Source: VRUE01 sp963780815 | GTDB taxonomy: Bacteria > Actinomycetota > Thermoleophilia > Solirubrobacterales > 70-9 | NCBI GenBank assembly: GCA_963780815.1 | Contig: CAWADG010000004.1 | Span: 186,001 to 250,000 of the forward strand | Direction of reading: 5' to 3' | DNA length: 64,000 nt | Shown: piece after piece, positions 1 through 8,309 of the stretch | How positions within the stretch are numbered: the first letter of the stretch is position 1 | Layout: the number at the start of each line of letters is the position of its first letter | Position numbers and translations under genes: made by a program | Notes under the pieces: generated by a model | Database searches by the model: none | What the model was told of the DNA's origin: nothing | What the model saw: the letters and a program-made list of their open reading frames with translations, nothing else

Positions 1-921
1 ATCGTCGAGAAGATCGAGAGCTGGCGTGAGCTCAGCAAGCTGAAGAGCACCTATCTCGACTCCCTGCCAGAGCTGATCGACCCCGAGACGGGACGGGTGC
101 ACACGACGTTCAACCAGGCCTCGACGACGACCGGCCGCCTCTCGAGTACAAACCCCAACCTCCAGAACATCCCGATCCGGACCGAGATCGGCCGCCCGGT
201 CCGCGCCTGCTTCGTGGCCGAGAAGGGCGCCCGGCTGCTGTCCGCCGACTACAGCCAGGTCGAGCTCCGGGTCCTCGCCCACGTCGCCGACGAGGCGGTC
301 CTGAAGGAGATCTTCGCGGCGGGCGAAGACGTCCACGCCGCCACCGCGGCGGAGGTCTTCGGCATCTCCCGCGAGGAGGTCGACCTCGGCCAGCGCTCGA
401 AGGCGAAGATGGTCAACTTCGGGATCGTCTACGGGCTGACCGGGTTCGGCCTCGCCGACCGCCTCAACATCCCCCGCAAGGAGGGCGAGGAGTTCGTCGC
501 CCGCTATCTTGAGCGATTTCCGGCGGTCCGCGCGTTCCGCGAGGAGGTCGTCGAGCGGGCCCAGGAGGAGGGCTTCGTCCGTACGCTGATGGGTCGCCGC
601 CGGCCGATCCCGGAGCTCCGCTCGGGCAACCCCAACACCCGGCGCCTCGGCGAGCGGCTGGCGGTCAACACCGTGATCCAGGGGACCGCCGCCGACATCA
701 TCAAGGTCGCGATGGTCCGCTGTCAGCTGGCGCTGGCGGAGGCGGGGACCAAGACTCGCCTGATCCTCCAGATTCATGACGAGCTCCTGTTCGAGGGCCC
801 GCCGCGGGAGATGGACGACGCGGCCGAGTTGGTGCGGCGCGAGATGTGCGCCGCGTACCGGCTCGACCCGGCGCTCGAGGTCGACATCGGCGTCGGCTCG
901 GACTGGCTCGACGCGAAGTGA
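1..921 (+). CDS. polA: DNA polymerase I, C-terminal part (5' end outside window)
   Basis: This is the polymerase domain of DNA polymerase I, which fills gaps in excision repair and Okazaki-fragment maturation. The reading frame is open from base 1, so the gene enters the window from the left; about 306 residues remain. Family A motifs are visible: the TTTGRLSS and NPNLQNIPIR region, motif A DYSQVELRVLAH with the first catalytic Asp, the O-helix region (RSKAKMVNFGIVYG), and motif C LQIHDELL with the second catalytic Asp/Glu. It ends in TGA, 8 bp before the stop of a convergent minus-strand gene. Identification is firm. The exonuclease domains cannot be judged because they lie outside the window. 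Confidence 0.97.
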   Translation: MVEKIESWRELSKLKSTYLDSLPELIDPETGRVHTTFNQASTTTGRLSSTNPNLQNIPIRTEIGRPVRACFVAEKGARLLSADYSQVELRVLAHVADEAVLKEIFAAGEDVHAATAAEVFGISREEVDLGQRSKAKMVNFGIVYGLTGFGLADRLNIPRKEGEEFVARYLERFPAVRAFREEVVERAQEEGFVRTLMGRRRPIPELRSGNPNTRRLGERLAVNTVIQGTAADIIKVAMVRCQLALAEAGTKTRLILQIHDELLFEGPPREMDDAAELVRREMCAAYRLDPALEVDIGVGSDWLDAK

Positions 922-929
922 CGCCGGGC

Positions 930-1661
930 TCAGCCGCTGATGCCCAGAGTCCTGACCGTCTCCGACTTCGGCACGCTGCCCTGTGTAGGGCTCGTGCCGA
1001 GCACTCGGTCAGCGGCATCGGAGCTGACTCCGAACCAGAAGTGCTCGTTCTTGAAGTGATGGAGTCGGTGCGAGCGCCAGATGTTCCGGTAGTAGCGGCT
1101 CTTCGGACGGTAGGGGGTGTGGATCAGGAAGTGACACCACTCATAGGAGGCGACGAGGACGCAGCTGACCATCATCAGGCTCAGCCAAAGACCGAGGTGC
1201 GTGCCGCCGGTCAGCGCCAGCGGCCACGAGAGCAGCCACATCGTGACGGTCACCGGTACGAGGAAGCCGGCTATCAGGGCGCCGGGGATCAGCACGCCCT
1301 CCAGGACGGTGGGGTTCCGGTGGTGCCAGCGGTGCATCCGCGCCGTCGGTAGGTCGATCGTGATGCGCCCGAGGTGGCGGGGCCTGGAGTGCAGCAGGAA
1401 GACGTGGATCAACCACTCGGTGAACGGCTGGGCCGCGATCAGGGCGGCGGCTACCGCGAGGTCGCGCCAGCTCCAGCCGCCGACCACGATTCGGGCCGCC
1501 AGGAAGGCGGCGAAGAAGGCCGCGAGGACGCGGGGCGAGCCGAAGCGCATGAAGGCCCGCGCACAGGCGGAGAGCGACACTGAACCGCGGCCGCGACCTG
1601 TGATCGCGACCGCGGTTGTCATCAGTGGGTCTGCCGCGAGGCTGTCCTGCGTACCCGTCAC
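930..1661 (-). CDS. Fatty acid hydroxylase / sterol desaturase superfamily membrane protein
   Basis: This is a 243-residue membrane protein of the di-iron hydroxylase superfamily that includes carotene hydroxylases and sterol C4/C5 oxidases. The histidine clusters expected to bind the two irons are present in order: HVFLLH (about residue 86), HRWHH (about 111), HFLIH (about 177) and HRLHHFKNEH (about 200). Several hydrophobic segments lie between them. The substrate cannot be told from sequence. The start used is a GTG; an ATG thirteen codons inside (position 1622) is an alternative. It converges on polA from the other strand and is followed 11 bp downstream by the end region of no other gene on its strand, so it may be monocistronic. 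Confidence 0.8.
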   Translation of the reverse strand: MTGTQDSLAADPLMTTAVAITGRGRGSVSLSACARAFMRFGSPRVLAAFFAAFLAARIVVGGWSWRDLAVAAALIAAQPFTEWLIHVFLLHSRPRHLGRITIDLPTARMHRWHHRNPTVLEGVLIPGALIAGFLVPVTVTMWLLSWPLALTGGTHLGLWLSLMMVSCVLVASYEWCHFLIHTPYRPKSRYYRNIWRSHRLHHFKNEHFWFGVSSDAADRVLGTSPTQGSVPKSETVRTLGISG

Positions 1662-1672
1662 GGGCGCTTAGG

Positions 1673-2404
1673 CTACCCGCCCAGCTCAACCTTCTCGAAG
1701 GTTGCCTGGCCGTTGGAGACGCGCAGCTCGGCCTCCTTCACGACGGCCCCTTCGGTCAGGTCGGCAGTGGTGCAGTTGCCGCCGGTATCGCCGCCACCGT
1801 CGTGCGAGCCGCTCTGGTCGCCGCCATTGTCCTCGCCCTGGTCATCGCCGGCCTCTTCGCCCTGGTCTTCGCCGGGGTCGTCGCCGGCCTCTTCTCCATT
1901 GTGGTCTCCGGAGTCCTCGCCTTCGTTGTCTCCGGCCTCTTCGCCTTCGTCGTCGCCCGACTGTTCTTCGTTGTCGGACGAGGAGCCGTCGCCCTCACTC
2001 GAGGCGCTGGCTGAGTGGTCGCCGCACTCGATCTCGGTGCCTTCGGTGACCAGCCCGCTGATCGTGTCGCCGCCGAACAGGGCGATGGTCAGCTTGCCGG
2101 TTTCCTGGTCGAACGATTGGATCGTCCCGGCGTTCTCATTGCCGTCCATCACACCGTCGTTGTCGGTGTCGGCGTCACGCGGGTTGTCTCCGGCGAGGAA
2201 CTCCGCGCGGTTGCGCAGGTGATCGCGGTCCTGGTCGCGCCCCGCCTGATTCCTGTGCAGCGAGAGGTTGTGGCGCTTCTCCCAGCGATCGGGGATGCGG
2301 TCGTGGTTGCGGTCCTTCGCGCCGGCCACGGCCGGAAGGGCCAGCATCGCCAGCGCTCCCACGGCGGCGACCACGAAGACCTTGAAGCCGTTCATGCGTC
2401 TCAT
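1673..2404 (-). CDS. Exported acidic protein with calcium-loop repeats and split DUF5666-like domain
   Basis: This secreted protein of 243 residues has an N-terminal signal peptide (hydrophobic core FVVAAVGALAMLALPAVAGA). Three Asp-rich thrombospondin-3/EF-like loops follow, for example DRNHDRIPD and DADTDNDGVMD, which usually bind calcium. Next comes a beta-rich stretch beginning AGTIQSFDQETGKLTIAL that resembles DUF5666. That domain is interrupted by about 75 residues of Asp/Glu/Gly/Ser repeats (units such as GEEAGDDQGED) and resumes at ADLTEGAVVKEAEL. The start chosen is the ATG at 2404, because GGAGG sits five bases before it; the ATG at 2416 lies upstream of that ribosome site. Function unknown; a surface or calcium-binding role is inferred. 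Confidence 0.7.
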   Translation of the reverse strand: MRRMNGFKVFVVAAVGALAMLALPAVAGAKDRNHDRIPDRWEKRHNLSLHRNQAGRDQDRDHLRNRAEFLAGDNPRDADTDNDGVMDGNENAGTIQSFDQETGKLTIALFGGDTISGLVTEGTEIECGDHSASASSEGDGSSSDNEEQSGDDEGEEAGDNEGEDSGDHNGEEAGDDPGEDQGEEAGDDQGEDNGGDQSGSHDGGGDTGGNCTTADLTEGAVVKEAELRVSNGQATFEKVELGG

Positions 2405-2478
2405 TTGATCCTCCATATCGGTGACATCTGAGGCATCAACCCGTGGGCCCGGCGAGAATCACGGAACTCGAGAAAGGA

Positions 2479-3897
2479 TCACGAGGTGGGGGGCGGCACT
2501 GAATCGTCGCCACCCTCAGAGGAGTCGGTCTGGCTGAATTCCGAGCCGGATTCGAGCTCGCCGCCCGATCCCTCTCCCGAACTGCCGCCGCCGTCACTCC
2601 CGCTTGTGCTCTCGTCGGGCGCCGGTTCGGTCGTCGCTGAGCCGCCGTCGGTGCCGCTGTGACCGTCAAAGCCATCGTCTCCACTGTTGACGCCGCCGTC
2701 GGTGCCGCTGTTGTCATCCGACCCGCCGCCGCTTGGCCCGCTCGACTCGCCCGAGCTACCCGAGCCGCTGCCGTGCCGGTCGTCGGATTCGCCGCGGTCC
2801 CCGCTGCCGGGCCCCGGCATCGCCCCGCCGCTTCCGGGGCCGCTGTTACGGGGACCGTCGGGGCCAGGTCCGCCGTGGCTCGTGCCGACAGATCCGCCGC
2901 CACCGGTGCCGCTGCCGCCCCGATCCGGCCCCGAGTGGCCCTCTGCCCGATCGTCGGTCGAGCCGACTCCACCGCCTGAACCACTCCCTTGCCCATCGTG
3001 GCCGCGGCTGTCGCCGCCGGACTCACTGCCCGTGGTGGAGCCGGCTGAGCTCGCGGCGGGACGAGCGGAGGCCCCGGAGCCGTTCTCCGCCCCCCGTTGC
3101 CCGCTCAGGATGGCCGCGTCCGCCCGTTCACCGTTGCCGTGATCGTGTTGGAGGGCGATCCCGGTTCCGACCGACCCAGCGAGGATGACGGCGACGGCCC
3201 CGGCTTTCAGCGCCGTTCCGGCGCCGCCGGCGCCGCCGGCGGCGAGCATCCCAGCAGCTCCCGCCCCGGCGGTGGCTTCGGTGCCGTGCTCGAGCATGAT
3301 CCTGAGAAGGGGAAGGGGCAGAAGCATCCCCGCGCCGCTTCGCAGCGTCTCACGGGCGCGGAATATCACCTGGCGGGCCGCGCCTCCACTGAGGCCGAGC
3401 GAGGCTGCTATCTCCTCGTGGCTCAGGCCTTCGAGCTCCCGCATCACGATCGCGGCCCGCTGCCGCTCGGGCAGCGCCTGCAGCCGCTCGATCAGTTCAC
3501 GCAGTTCCTCCCGCTCCTCGGCGGCGGCGGCGGTGCCATGCCCGGCCGCGATCGCCTCCTCGAGGATCTCCGGGGTCGGGGGCCTGTCGCGGAGATCATT
3601 GAGGGCGGTGTTGCGGACGATCCGGTAGAGCCACGGCCGTAGGTCGATCTCGTTCTCGTCGCGCCGCAACGCCAGCAGCGCCTTCGAGAAGGCGTCCTGG
3701 GTGACGTCCTCGGATCGTGATCCGACGATCGAGGCCGCGTAGCGGGCGAGCGGTCTGCCGTAGCGGCGGACGATCTCCTCGAAGGCGGCCTCGTAGCCTT
3801 CGCGGACGAGGGTCACCAGGCGTCGGTCGGGCTGCGCGCGCAGCGCCGGCCCGAGGAACAGGCGGGAGGCGAAGACTTCGGTCGGCGGCGGCGGCAT
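2479..3897 (-). CDS. ECF-type sigma factor with C-terminal membrane segment and long Ser/Gly/Asp-rich tail
   Basis: A 472-residue sigma-70 family protein. Region 2 lies at about residues 30-110 (EAAFEEIVRRYGRPLARYAASIVG, then AEDVTQDAF-like SRSEDVTQDAFSKAL and WLYRIVRNTALNDLR). Region 4 lies at about 130-185 (LQALPERQRAAIVMRELEGLSHEEIAASLGLS with its helix-turn-helix). After it comes a hydrophobic segment at about 215-255 (KAGAVAVILAGSVGTGIAL), then some 210 residues of low-complexity Gly/Ser/Asp sequence to the end. This architecture implies a sigma factor tethered to the membrane with an external tail; that topology is inference. No Shine-Dalgarno is evident, so the mRNA may be leaderless. 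No separate anti-sigma gene is adjacent. Confidence 0.82.
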   Translation of the reverse strand: MPPPPTEVFASRLFLGPALRAQPDRRLVTLVREGYEAAFEEIVRRYGRPLARYAASIVGSRSEDVTQDAFSKALLALRRDENEIDLRPWLYRIVRNTALNDLRDRPPTPEILEEAIAAGHGTAAAAEEREELRELIERLQALPERQRAAIVMRELEGLSHEEIAASLGLSGGAARQVIFRARETLRSGAGMLLPLPLLRIMLEHGTEATAGAGAAGMLAAGGAGGAGTALKAGAVAVILAGSVGTGIALQHDHGNGERADAAILSGQRGAENGSGASARPAASSAGSTTGSESGGDSRGHDGQGSGSGGGVGSTDDRAEGHSGPDRGGSGTGGGGSVGTSHGGPGPDGPRNSGPGSGGAMPGPGSGDRGESDDRHGSGSGSSGESSGPSGGGSDDNSGTDGGVNSGDDGFDGHSGTDGGSATTEPAPDESTSGSDGGGSSGEGSGGELESGSEFSQTDSSEGGDDSVPPPTS

Positions 3898-4027
3898 CTA
3901 CATGCGTTGATCGACAGATCGCGTTGGTGATATGAAGCGGGCGCGTCGCTCAGCAGGCGCGCCCTACCCATGCAACACAAGAGCTCACCAGAGATCACGG
4001 ACGAAACACCGAAAAGGTTCAAGACCC

Positions 4028-4465
4028 GTGGATAGAGGCGTCGCGGTCCTGCTCACCGCGGCCGCCGGCGGCCTGATCGCCCTGCAGGCGCCGATCAACG
4101 CCGGCCTCGGCAAGGAGACCGGAAGCCTGCCCGCGGCGCTTGTCTCCTTCGCGGTCGGCACGATCGCCCTGGCGGCGATCGTCGTCCTCAGTGGCAAGGC
4201 CGGCGGTGTCACCTCGGTCGGCGACGTGAGCTGGTACTACCTGCTCGGAGGACTGCTCGGCGCCGTCTACGTCGCCAACGCGCTGATCGCGGTGACCACG
4301 ATCGGCGCCGGGGGCGTGGCCGCCGCCACGGTCGCCGGCCAGCTCACGGCCTCGGTCGCGATCGACCGGCTCGGGCTATTTGGCCTCGATCAGGTCGCGC
4401 TCTCGCCGGAGCGCATCGTCGGCGTCGCCCTCCTGATCGCCGGCACGGTCCTGATCGTTCGCTGA
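4028..4465 (+). CDS. DMT-family small transporter (YdcZ/DUF606-like)
   Basis: A 145-residue membrane protein with about five hydrophobic helices and the pattern of the YdcZ (DUF606) branch of drug/metabolite transporters, including AAGGLIALQAPINAGLG near the start and PERIVGVALLIAGTVLIVR at the end. Substrate unknown. The GTG at 4028 is chosen because it places the first membrane helix at the N terminus as usual for the family; the frame stays open upstream to 3932, but that part is Arg-rich and uncharacteristic. Its last 90 bp overlap the 3' end of the convergent flavoprotein gene. Confidence 0.75.
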   Translation: MDRGVAVLLTAAAGGLIALQAPINAGLGKETGSLPAALVSFAVGTIALAAIVVLSGKAGGVTSVGDVSWYYLLGGLLGAVYVANALIAVTTIGAGGVAAATVAGQLTASVAIDRLGLFGLDQVALSPERIVGVALLIAGTVLIVR

Positions 4466-5575
4466 GCCGGCGGCGTACTCGGGCGGGGCGATCCGCAGGT
4501 AGTGGTTGAAGGACCAATCGACGAAGCGCTGCGAGCCGAGCAATCTGATGATCGGGCCCAGCAGTCGCGGTGGGACCTTCGGGATCAGCCTCTGGACCCG
4601 AAGCATCCAGCGGAACTTCAACTCGTGCGAGTCGTTGAAGGCGGCGTAGCGGGCCGCCGCCTCCTGACGGGTTTGACGGCCGTCGAGTACCGCGCGCAGC
4701 TCGGCGCCGAGCGCGATCGCGAAGTAGAAGGCGGTCCTGATGCCCTCCGCGGTGAGCGGCAGGCAGTGGCCGGCGGAGTCGCCGACGAAGAACACCCCTT
4801 CCTCGGTCGCCGCGCGCAGCCTGTGGGGGATCCAGTTGCCCTGGTACCGGACCCGGTCCCGCCCGAGATCCTCGGCGAGGAGCTCGGTCGTCTCGCGCAC
4901 GTGGAATCGGGGATCGAAGGAGCCGATGCCGATCCGCAGCTCCTCGCCGGCCGGGAACGACCAGCCGTAGCCGGCCGGGACGTAGCGGCGGTCGATCCAG
5001 ATCTCCATGTCCTCGCCGCTGCCACCGGGATGGACCTCGAGGCCGCGCGAGAGCGGGGCATCCGGCGGCTGGTAGCCGTCGCCGCCGGCCAGAACGCGCC
5101 GCCATCCGAGCGCGTCGACGACCAGCCTCGAGCTGAGGATTCCGCGGTCGGTCTCGACCGCGATCGAGTCGTCGCCCGCGGTCGGTCGGGCGCGGCCGTT
5201 CACCTTCGCGGTCTCAAAGCGGGCGTCACAGTCCTTCCAGACAAGCTGGCAGAGCTGGCGGTAGTCGAAGGTCGAGAAGCTCCAGGGGAGTCGATACCGC
5301 TTCGAGCCGTGCGGGGTGTGGATCACCAGCGTGTCGAAACGCTGGCGCTCGGCGGCGAGCAGGCCGGTCGCCCGCAGCCAATCGGTCGGTATGCCGCAGG
5401 CCGATGTCTGGCGCTCGCCGATCTCGTAGCGGTCGATCACCATCACCGAGGCGCCGCTCCCGGCCAGCTCCCGAGCGAGGACGAGGCCGGCGAAGCTGGC
5501 GCCGCAGATCAGGACGTCATGTGCTCCGTCGAGCGGGGTCCGCTCGTCGCCGCGTTTGGTCGCCCGCGTCGGCAT
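4376..5575 (-). CDS. FAD-dependent oxidoreductase, geranylgeranyl-reductase-like
   Basis: A flavoprotein of 399 residues. The FAD ADP-binding Rossmann fold is near the N terminus (DVLICGASFAGLVLARELAGSGASVMVIDR, with GxSxAG in place of the usual GxGxxG). The second FAD motif is GVFFVGDSAGHCLPLTAEGIRTAF at about 280-300. The overall layout fits the geranylgeranyl reductase/lycopene cyclase-like monooxygenase group. Start ATG 5575 is used; earlier in-frame ATGs would run into the rpsA start region on the other strand. The C-terminal 28 residues (rich in Asp, Arg, Glu) are encoded where the gene overlaps the DMT transporter gene tail-to-tail. Substrate unknown. Confidence 0.78.
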   Translation of the reverse strand: MPTRATKRGDERTPLDGAHDVLICGASFAGLVLARELAGSGASVMVIDRYEIGERQTSACGIPTDWLRATGLLAAERQRFDTLVIHTPHGSKRYRLPWSFSTFDYRQLCQLVWKDCDARFETAKVNGRARPTAGDDSIAVETDRGILSSRLVVDALGWRRVLAGGDGYQPPDAPLSRGLEVHPGGSGEDMEIWIDRRYVPAGYGWSFPAGEELRIGIGSFDPRFHVRETTELLAEDLGRDRVRYQGNWIPHRLRAATEEGVFFVGDSAGHCLPLTAEGIRTAFYFAIALGAELRAVLDGRQTRQEAAARYAAFNDSHELKFRWMLRVQRLIPKVPPRLLGPIIRLLGSQRFVDWSFNHYLRIAPPEYAAGSANDQDRAGDQEGDADDALRRERDLIEAK

Positions 5576-5622
5576 CTCTCGCAGGGTACCTAGGGCGGCC
5601 GCGAGCGGAGGAGGTGGCCGCA

Positions 5623-7140
5623 ATGGGTTCTCTGGCATCATTGGCCGCCGTGTCCCCCACAGACACAGTGACCGCCCCTGCCCCCATCGGGACGCCCGTC
5701 GAGGGCTCGAACGGCCTCCTGCTCGAAGTCGAAGGCAAGGTCGTGCCCAACTACGCAGCGACCATGGTCGCCTTCGACGAGGGCGATGTCGTCAAGGGCA
5801 AGGTCGTTCGGATCGACAAGGACGAGGTCCTGGTCGACATCGGCTACAAGGCCGAGGGGGTCATCCCCTCGACCGAGCTCTCGATCCGCAAGTCGGTCGA
5901 CCCCGCCGGCGAGGTCGAGCTCGGCGAAGAGATCGACGCCCTGGTCCTGACCAAGGAGGACGCCGAGGGCCGCCTCGTCCTCTCCAAGAAGCGGGCCCGC
6001 TTCGAGAAGGCCTGGCGCCGGATCGAGGCCGCGGCGGAGTCGGGCGAGCCGGTCGAGGGAAGCGTGATCGAGGTCGTCAAGGGCGGCCTGATCCTCGACC
6101 TCGGCGTGCGCGGCTTCCTGCCCGCGTCGCTGGTCGACATCCGCCGCGTCCACAACCTCGACGAGTTCCTCGGCCAGAAACTCGAGTGCAAAGTCATCGA
6201 GCTCAACCGCAGCCGCAACAACGTCGTCCTCTCGCGCCGGGCGGTCCTCGAGGAAGAGCGCAAGGAGGTCCGCGAGCAGATCCTCGGGCGCCTCCAGCCG
6301 GGCCAGGTCGTCGAGGGCAAGATCTCGAACATCGTCGACTTCGGCGCCTTCGTCGACCTCGACGGGATCGACGGTCTGATCCATATCTCCGAGCTTTCGT
6401 GGAGCCACGTCAACCACCCCTCCGAGGTGGTCGCGATCGGCGACACCGTGCGGATCAAAGTGCTCGACATCGACCGCGACCGCCAGCGGATCTCGCTCGG
6501 TCTGAAGCAGACCCAGGAGGACCCGTGGCAGCGGGTGATCAGCACCCATCGCCCGGGCGACGTCCTCGAGGGCACGGTGACCAAGGTGGTTGCCTTCGGC
6601 GCCTTCGTCGAGATCCTGCCGGGGGTGGAGGGACTCGTCCACATCTCCGAGCTCGCCGACCACCACGTCGAGAGCCCGAGCGAGGTGGTAGAGCCCGGAA
6701 CCGTCCTCAACGTCAAGATCCTCGAGATCGACGAAGAGCGGCGCCGCCTCTCCCTCAGCATCAAGCGGGTCGAGGGCGAGAACATGCCGATGGGCGACCT
6801 CGGCGAACAGCTTCAGGACGCCGGAATCACCGCCCAGTCCGATGACGCCCCGGCCGCGGGTCCTGTCTCGGGGGATGACTCCTCGTCCTCGCGGGACGGC
6901 GCTGCGGGCGAGGAGCCCTCATCCGCGCCACCCGCGGAAGAGGCGTCCGCCGAGGTCGAGGTCGAGGAGGCACCCGCCGACCCCGGACGCGAAGCTGAGG
7001 AGTCGGCGGTTGATGGCGAAGCCGATAGCCCGAGCGAGGAGGCGTCGCAATCTGAATCTTCGCCGACGAGCGAGGGCGGCGAGTCGCCAGAGGCCGTTGA
7101 GGCCGAGCCCGCGGACGAGGGCGACTCCGAGCAGGACTGA
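5623..7140 (+). CDS. rpsA: 30S ribosomal protein S1
   Basis: Ribosomal protein S1 binds mRNA on the small subunit during initiation. Four S1 (OB-fold) domains start near residues 53, 140, 226 and 311, each with the GxxxxGxV...FGAFV/VDIG...GLIHISELS pattern; the third and fourth are the classical RNA-binding type. The protein ends with about 100 residues rich in Glu, Ala and Ser, as in many actinobacterial S1 proteins. A strong ribosome site GGAGGAGGT at 5607-5615 stands seven bases before the ATG and fixes the start. It leads a row of tightly spaced genes (coaE follows after 9 bp). Length is 505 residues, within the usual range. Confidence 0.96.
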   Translation: MGSLASLAAVSPTDTVTAPAPIGTPVEGSNGLLLEVEGKVVPNYAATMVAFDEGDVVKGKVVRIDKDEVLVDIGYKAEGVIPSTELSIRKSVDPAGEVELGEEIDALVLTKEDAEGRLVLSKKRARFEKAWRRIEAAAESGEPVEGSVIEVVKGGLILDLGVRGFLPASLVDIRRVHNLDEFLGQKLECKVIELNRSRNNVVLSRRAVLEEERKEVREQILGRLQPGQVVEGKISNIVDFGAFVDLDGIDGLIHISELSWSHVNHPSEVVAIGDTVRIKVLDIDRDRQRISLGLKQTQEDPWQRVISTHRPGDVLEGTVTKVVAFGAFVEILPGVEGLVHISELADHHVESPSEVVEPGTVLNVKILEIDEERRRLSLSIKRVEGENMPMGDLGEQLQDAGITAQSDDAPAAGPVSGDDSSSSRDGAAGEEPSSAPPAEEASAEVEVEEAPADPGREAEESAVDGEADSPSEEASQSESSPTSEGGESPEAVEAEPADEGDSEQD

Positions 7141-7149
7141 GCGGCGTCG

Positions 7150-7734
7150 GTGGCGGGGCCGCTGAAGATCGGCCTCACGGGCGGGATCGCCGCCGGGAAG
7201 TCCGAGGCCCTGGCCGCGTTCGAGCGGCTCGGCGCCGAGACGATCTCGAGCGACGCGGTCGTGCACGAGCTGCTCGACTCCGAGCCGCTGCTCTCGGCCT
7301 TGACCGAGCGATGGGGAGAGGAGGTTGCTCCCGACGGGACGGTCGATCGGGCCAGAGTGGGGGAGATCGTCTTCGCCCGCCCCGATGAGCTCTCGTGGCT
7401 CGAGTCGCAGATCCATCCCCTAGTCGGGAAACGGATCGGGGGCTGGCTCATGTCCCTGCCCGAGGGGACCGATGTCGCGGTCGTCGAGGTTCCACTCCTC
7501 TTCGAGTCGGAGATGGACGCTTTCTTCGACACAACCGTCGCGGTGGTCGCCGCCGACCCGATCCGCCGCGCCCGTGCGGAGGCCCGCGGCCACACCCTCG
7601 TCGACGAGCGCGAGGCGCGCCAGCTCTCTCAGGAGGAGAAGGCCTCCCGCGCCAAGCACGTGGTCGAGAACGACGGGACGATCGAGGACCTCGAGCGGGA
7701 GCTGTCCACCCTGGTCGCCAAGCTCAGGGAATGA
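7150..7734 (+). CDS. coaE: Dephospho-CoA kinase
   Basis: Catalyses the last step of coenzyme A synthesis, phosphorylating the ribose 3'-OH of dephospho-CoA. The 194-residue protein has the P-loop GLTGGIAAGKSEAL at residues 8-21, the DAVVHELL lid region, and the VVEVPLLFE motif near residue 112 that marks CoaE. GTG start, 9 bp after rpsA. Its stop overlaps the next gene's start as ATGA, implying translational coupling. rpsA-coaE neighbours are common in actinobacteria. Confidence 0.95.
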   Translation: MAGPLKIGLTGGIAAGKSEALAAFERLGAETISSDAVVHELLDSEPLLSALTERWGEEVAPDGTVDRARVGEIVFARPDELSWLESQIHPLVGKRIGGWLMSLPEGTDVAVVEVPLLFESEMDAFFDTTVAVVAADPIRRARAEARGHTLVDEREARQLSQEEKASRAKHVVENDGTIEDLERELSTLVAKLRE

Positions 7735-8309
7735 AGCGCAGGGCGAGGCGACGCCGGCGCCTGTTCCTCGCGGGAGGCGCCGGGGTCGTCGCGGTGGTGG
7801 CGATCGTGCTCGCGGTGACCGGGGTGTTCAGCCACGTGATCAAGGAACTGACGCTGCCGCTGCGGCATGAGGACATCATTCGCCAGCAGGCGAAGGACAA
7901 GGGCGTCGACGCATCGTTGATCGCCGGCGTCATCTACGCTGAGTCCCGCTTCCGCGACCAGACGTCTCGGGCGGGAGCGCGGGGACTGATGCAGATCACG
8001 CCGACGACCGCCAAAGAAATCGAGCGCTTGAGCGGTGGCACGACCTTCAAGCTCGAAGACCTCTCCGATCCCGACATCAACATCCGTTACGGGACCTTCT
8101 ACCTGGCCGCCCTCTTGGATCAATTCGAAGGCAGCGAGGTGGCCGCGCTGGCGGCCTATCACGCCGGGCCGACCGCGGTCGAAGAATGGGGTGGGAGCTC
8201 GCTCAGCCTCGACGACATCCCGATCGAAGAAACGCGTGACTACGTCGAAGAGGTGCTCGACAAGCGGCGCGACTACCGCAGGGAATACGCACAGGAGCTG
8301 GGATATTGA
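7731..8309 (+). CDS. Lytic transglycosylase, SLT domain, membrane-anchored
   Basis: A 192-residue murein-cleaving enzyme. A very basic N terminus (KRRARRRRR) precedes a signal anchor (LFLAGGAGVVAVVAIVLAVTGVF), so the enzyme domain should lie outside the membrane. The Slt70-type domain shows IYAESRFRDQTSRAGARGLM, with the catalytic Glu at about residue 68, then QITPTTA and AALAAYHAGP. It overlaps coaE by ATGA and the following MFS gene by TTGA. Glutamate is often encoded GAA here, unlike the cytoplasmic neighbours. Confidence 0.9.
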   Translation: MKRRARRRRRLFLAGGAGVVAVVAIVLAVTGVFSHVIKELTLPLRHEDIIRQQAKDKGVDASLIAGVIYAESRFRDQTSRAGARGLMQITPTTAKEIERLSGGTTFKLEDLSDPDINIRYGTFYLAALLDQFEGSEVAALAAYHAGPTAVEEWGGSSLSLDDIPIEETRDYVEEVLDKRRDYRREYAQELGY

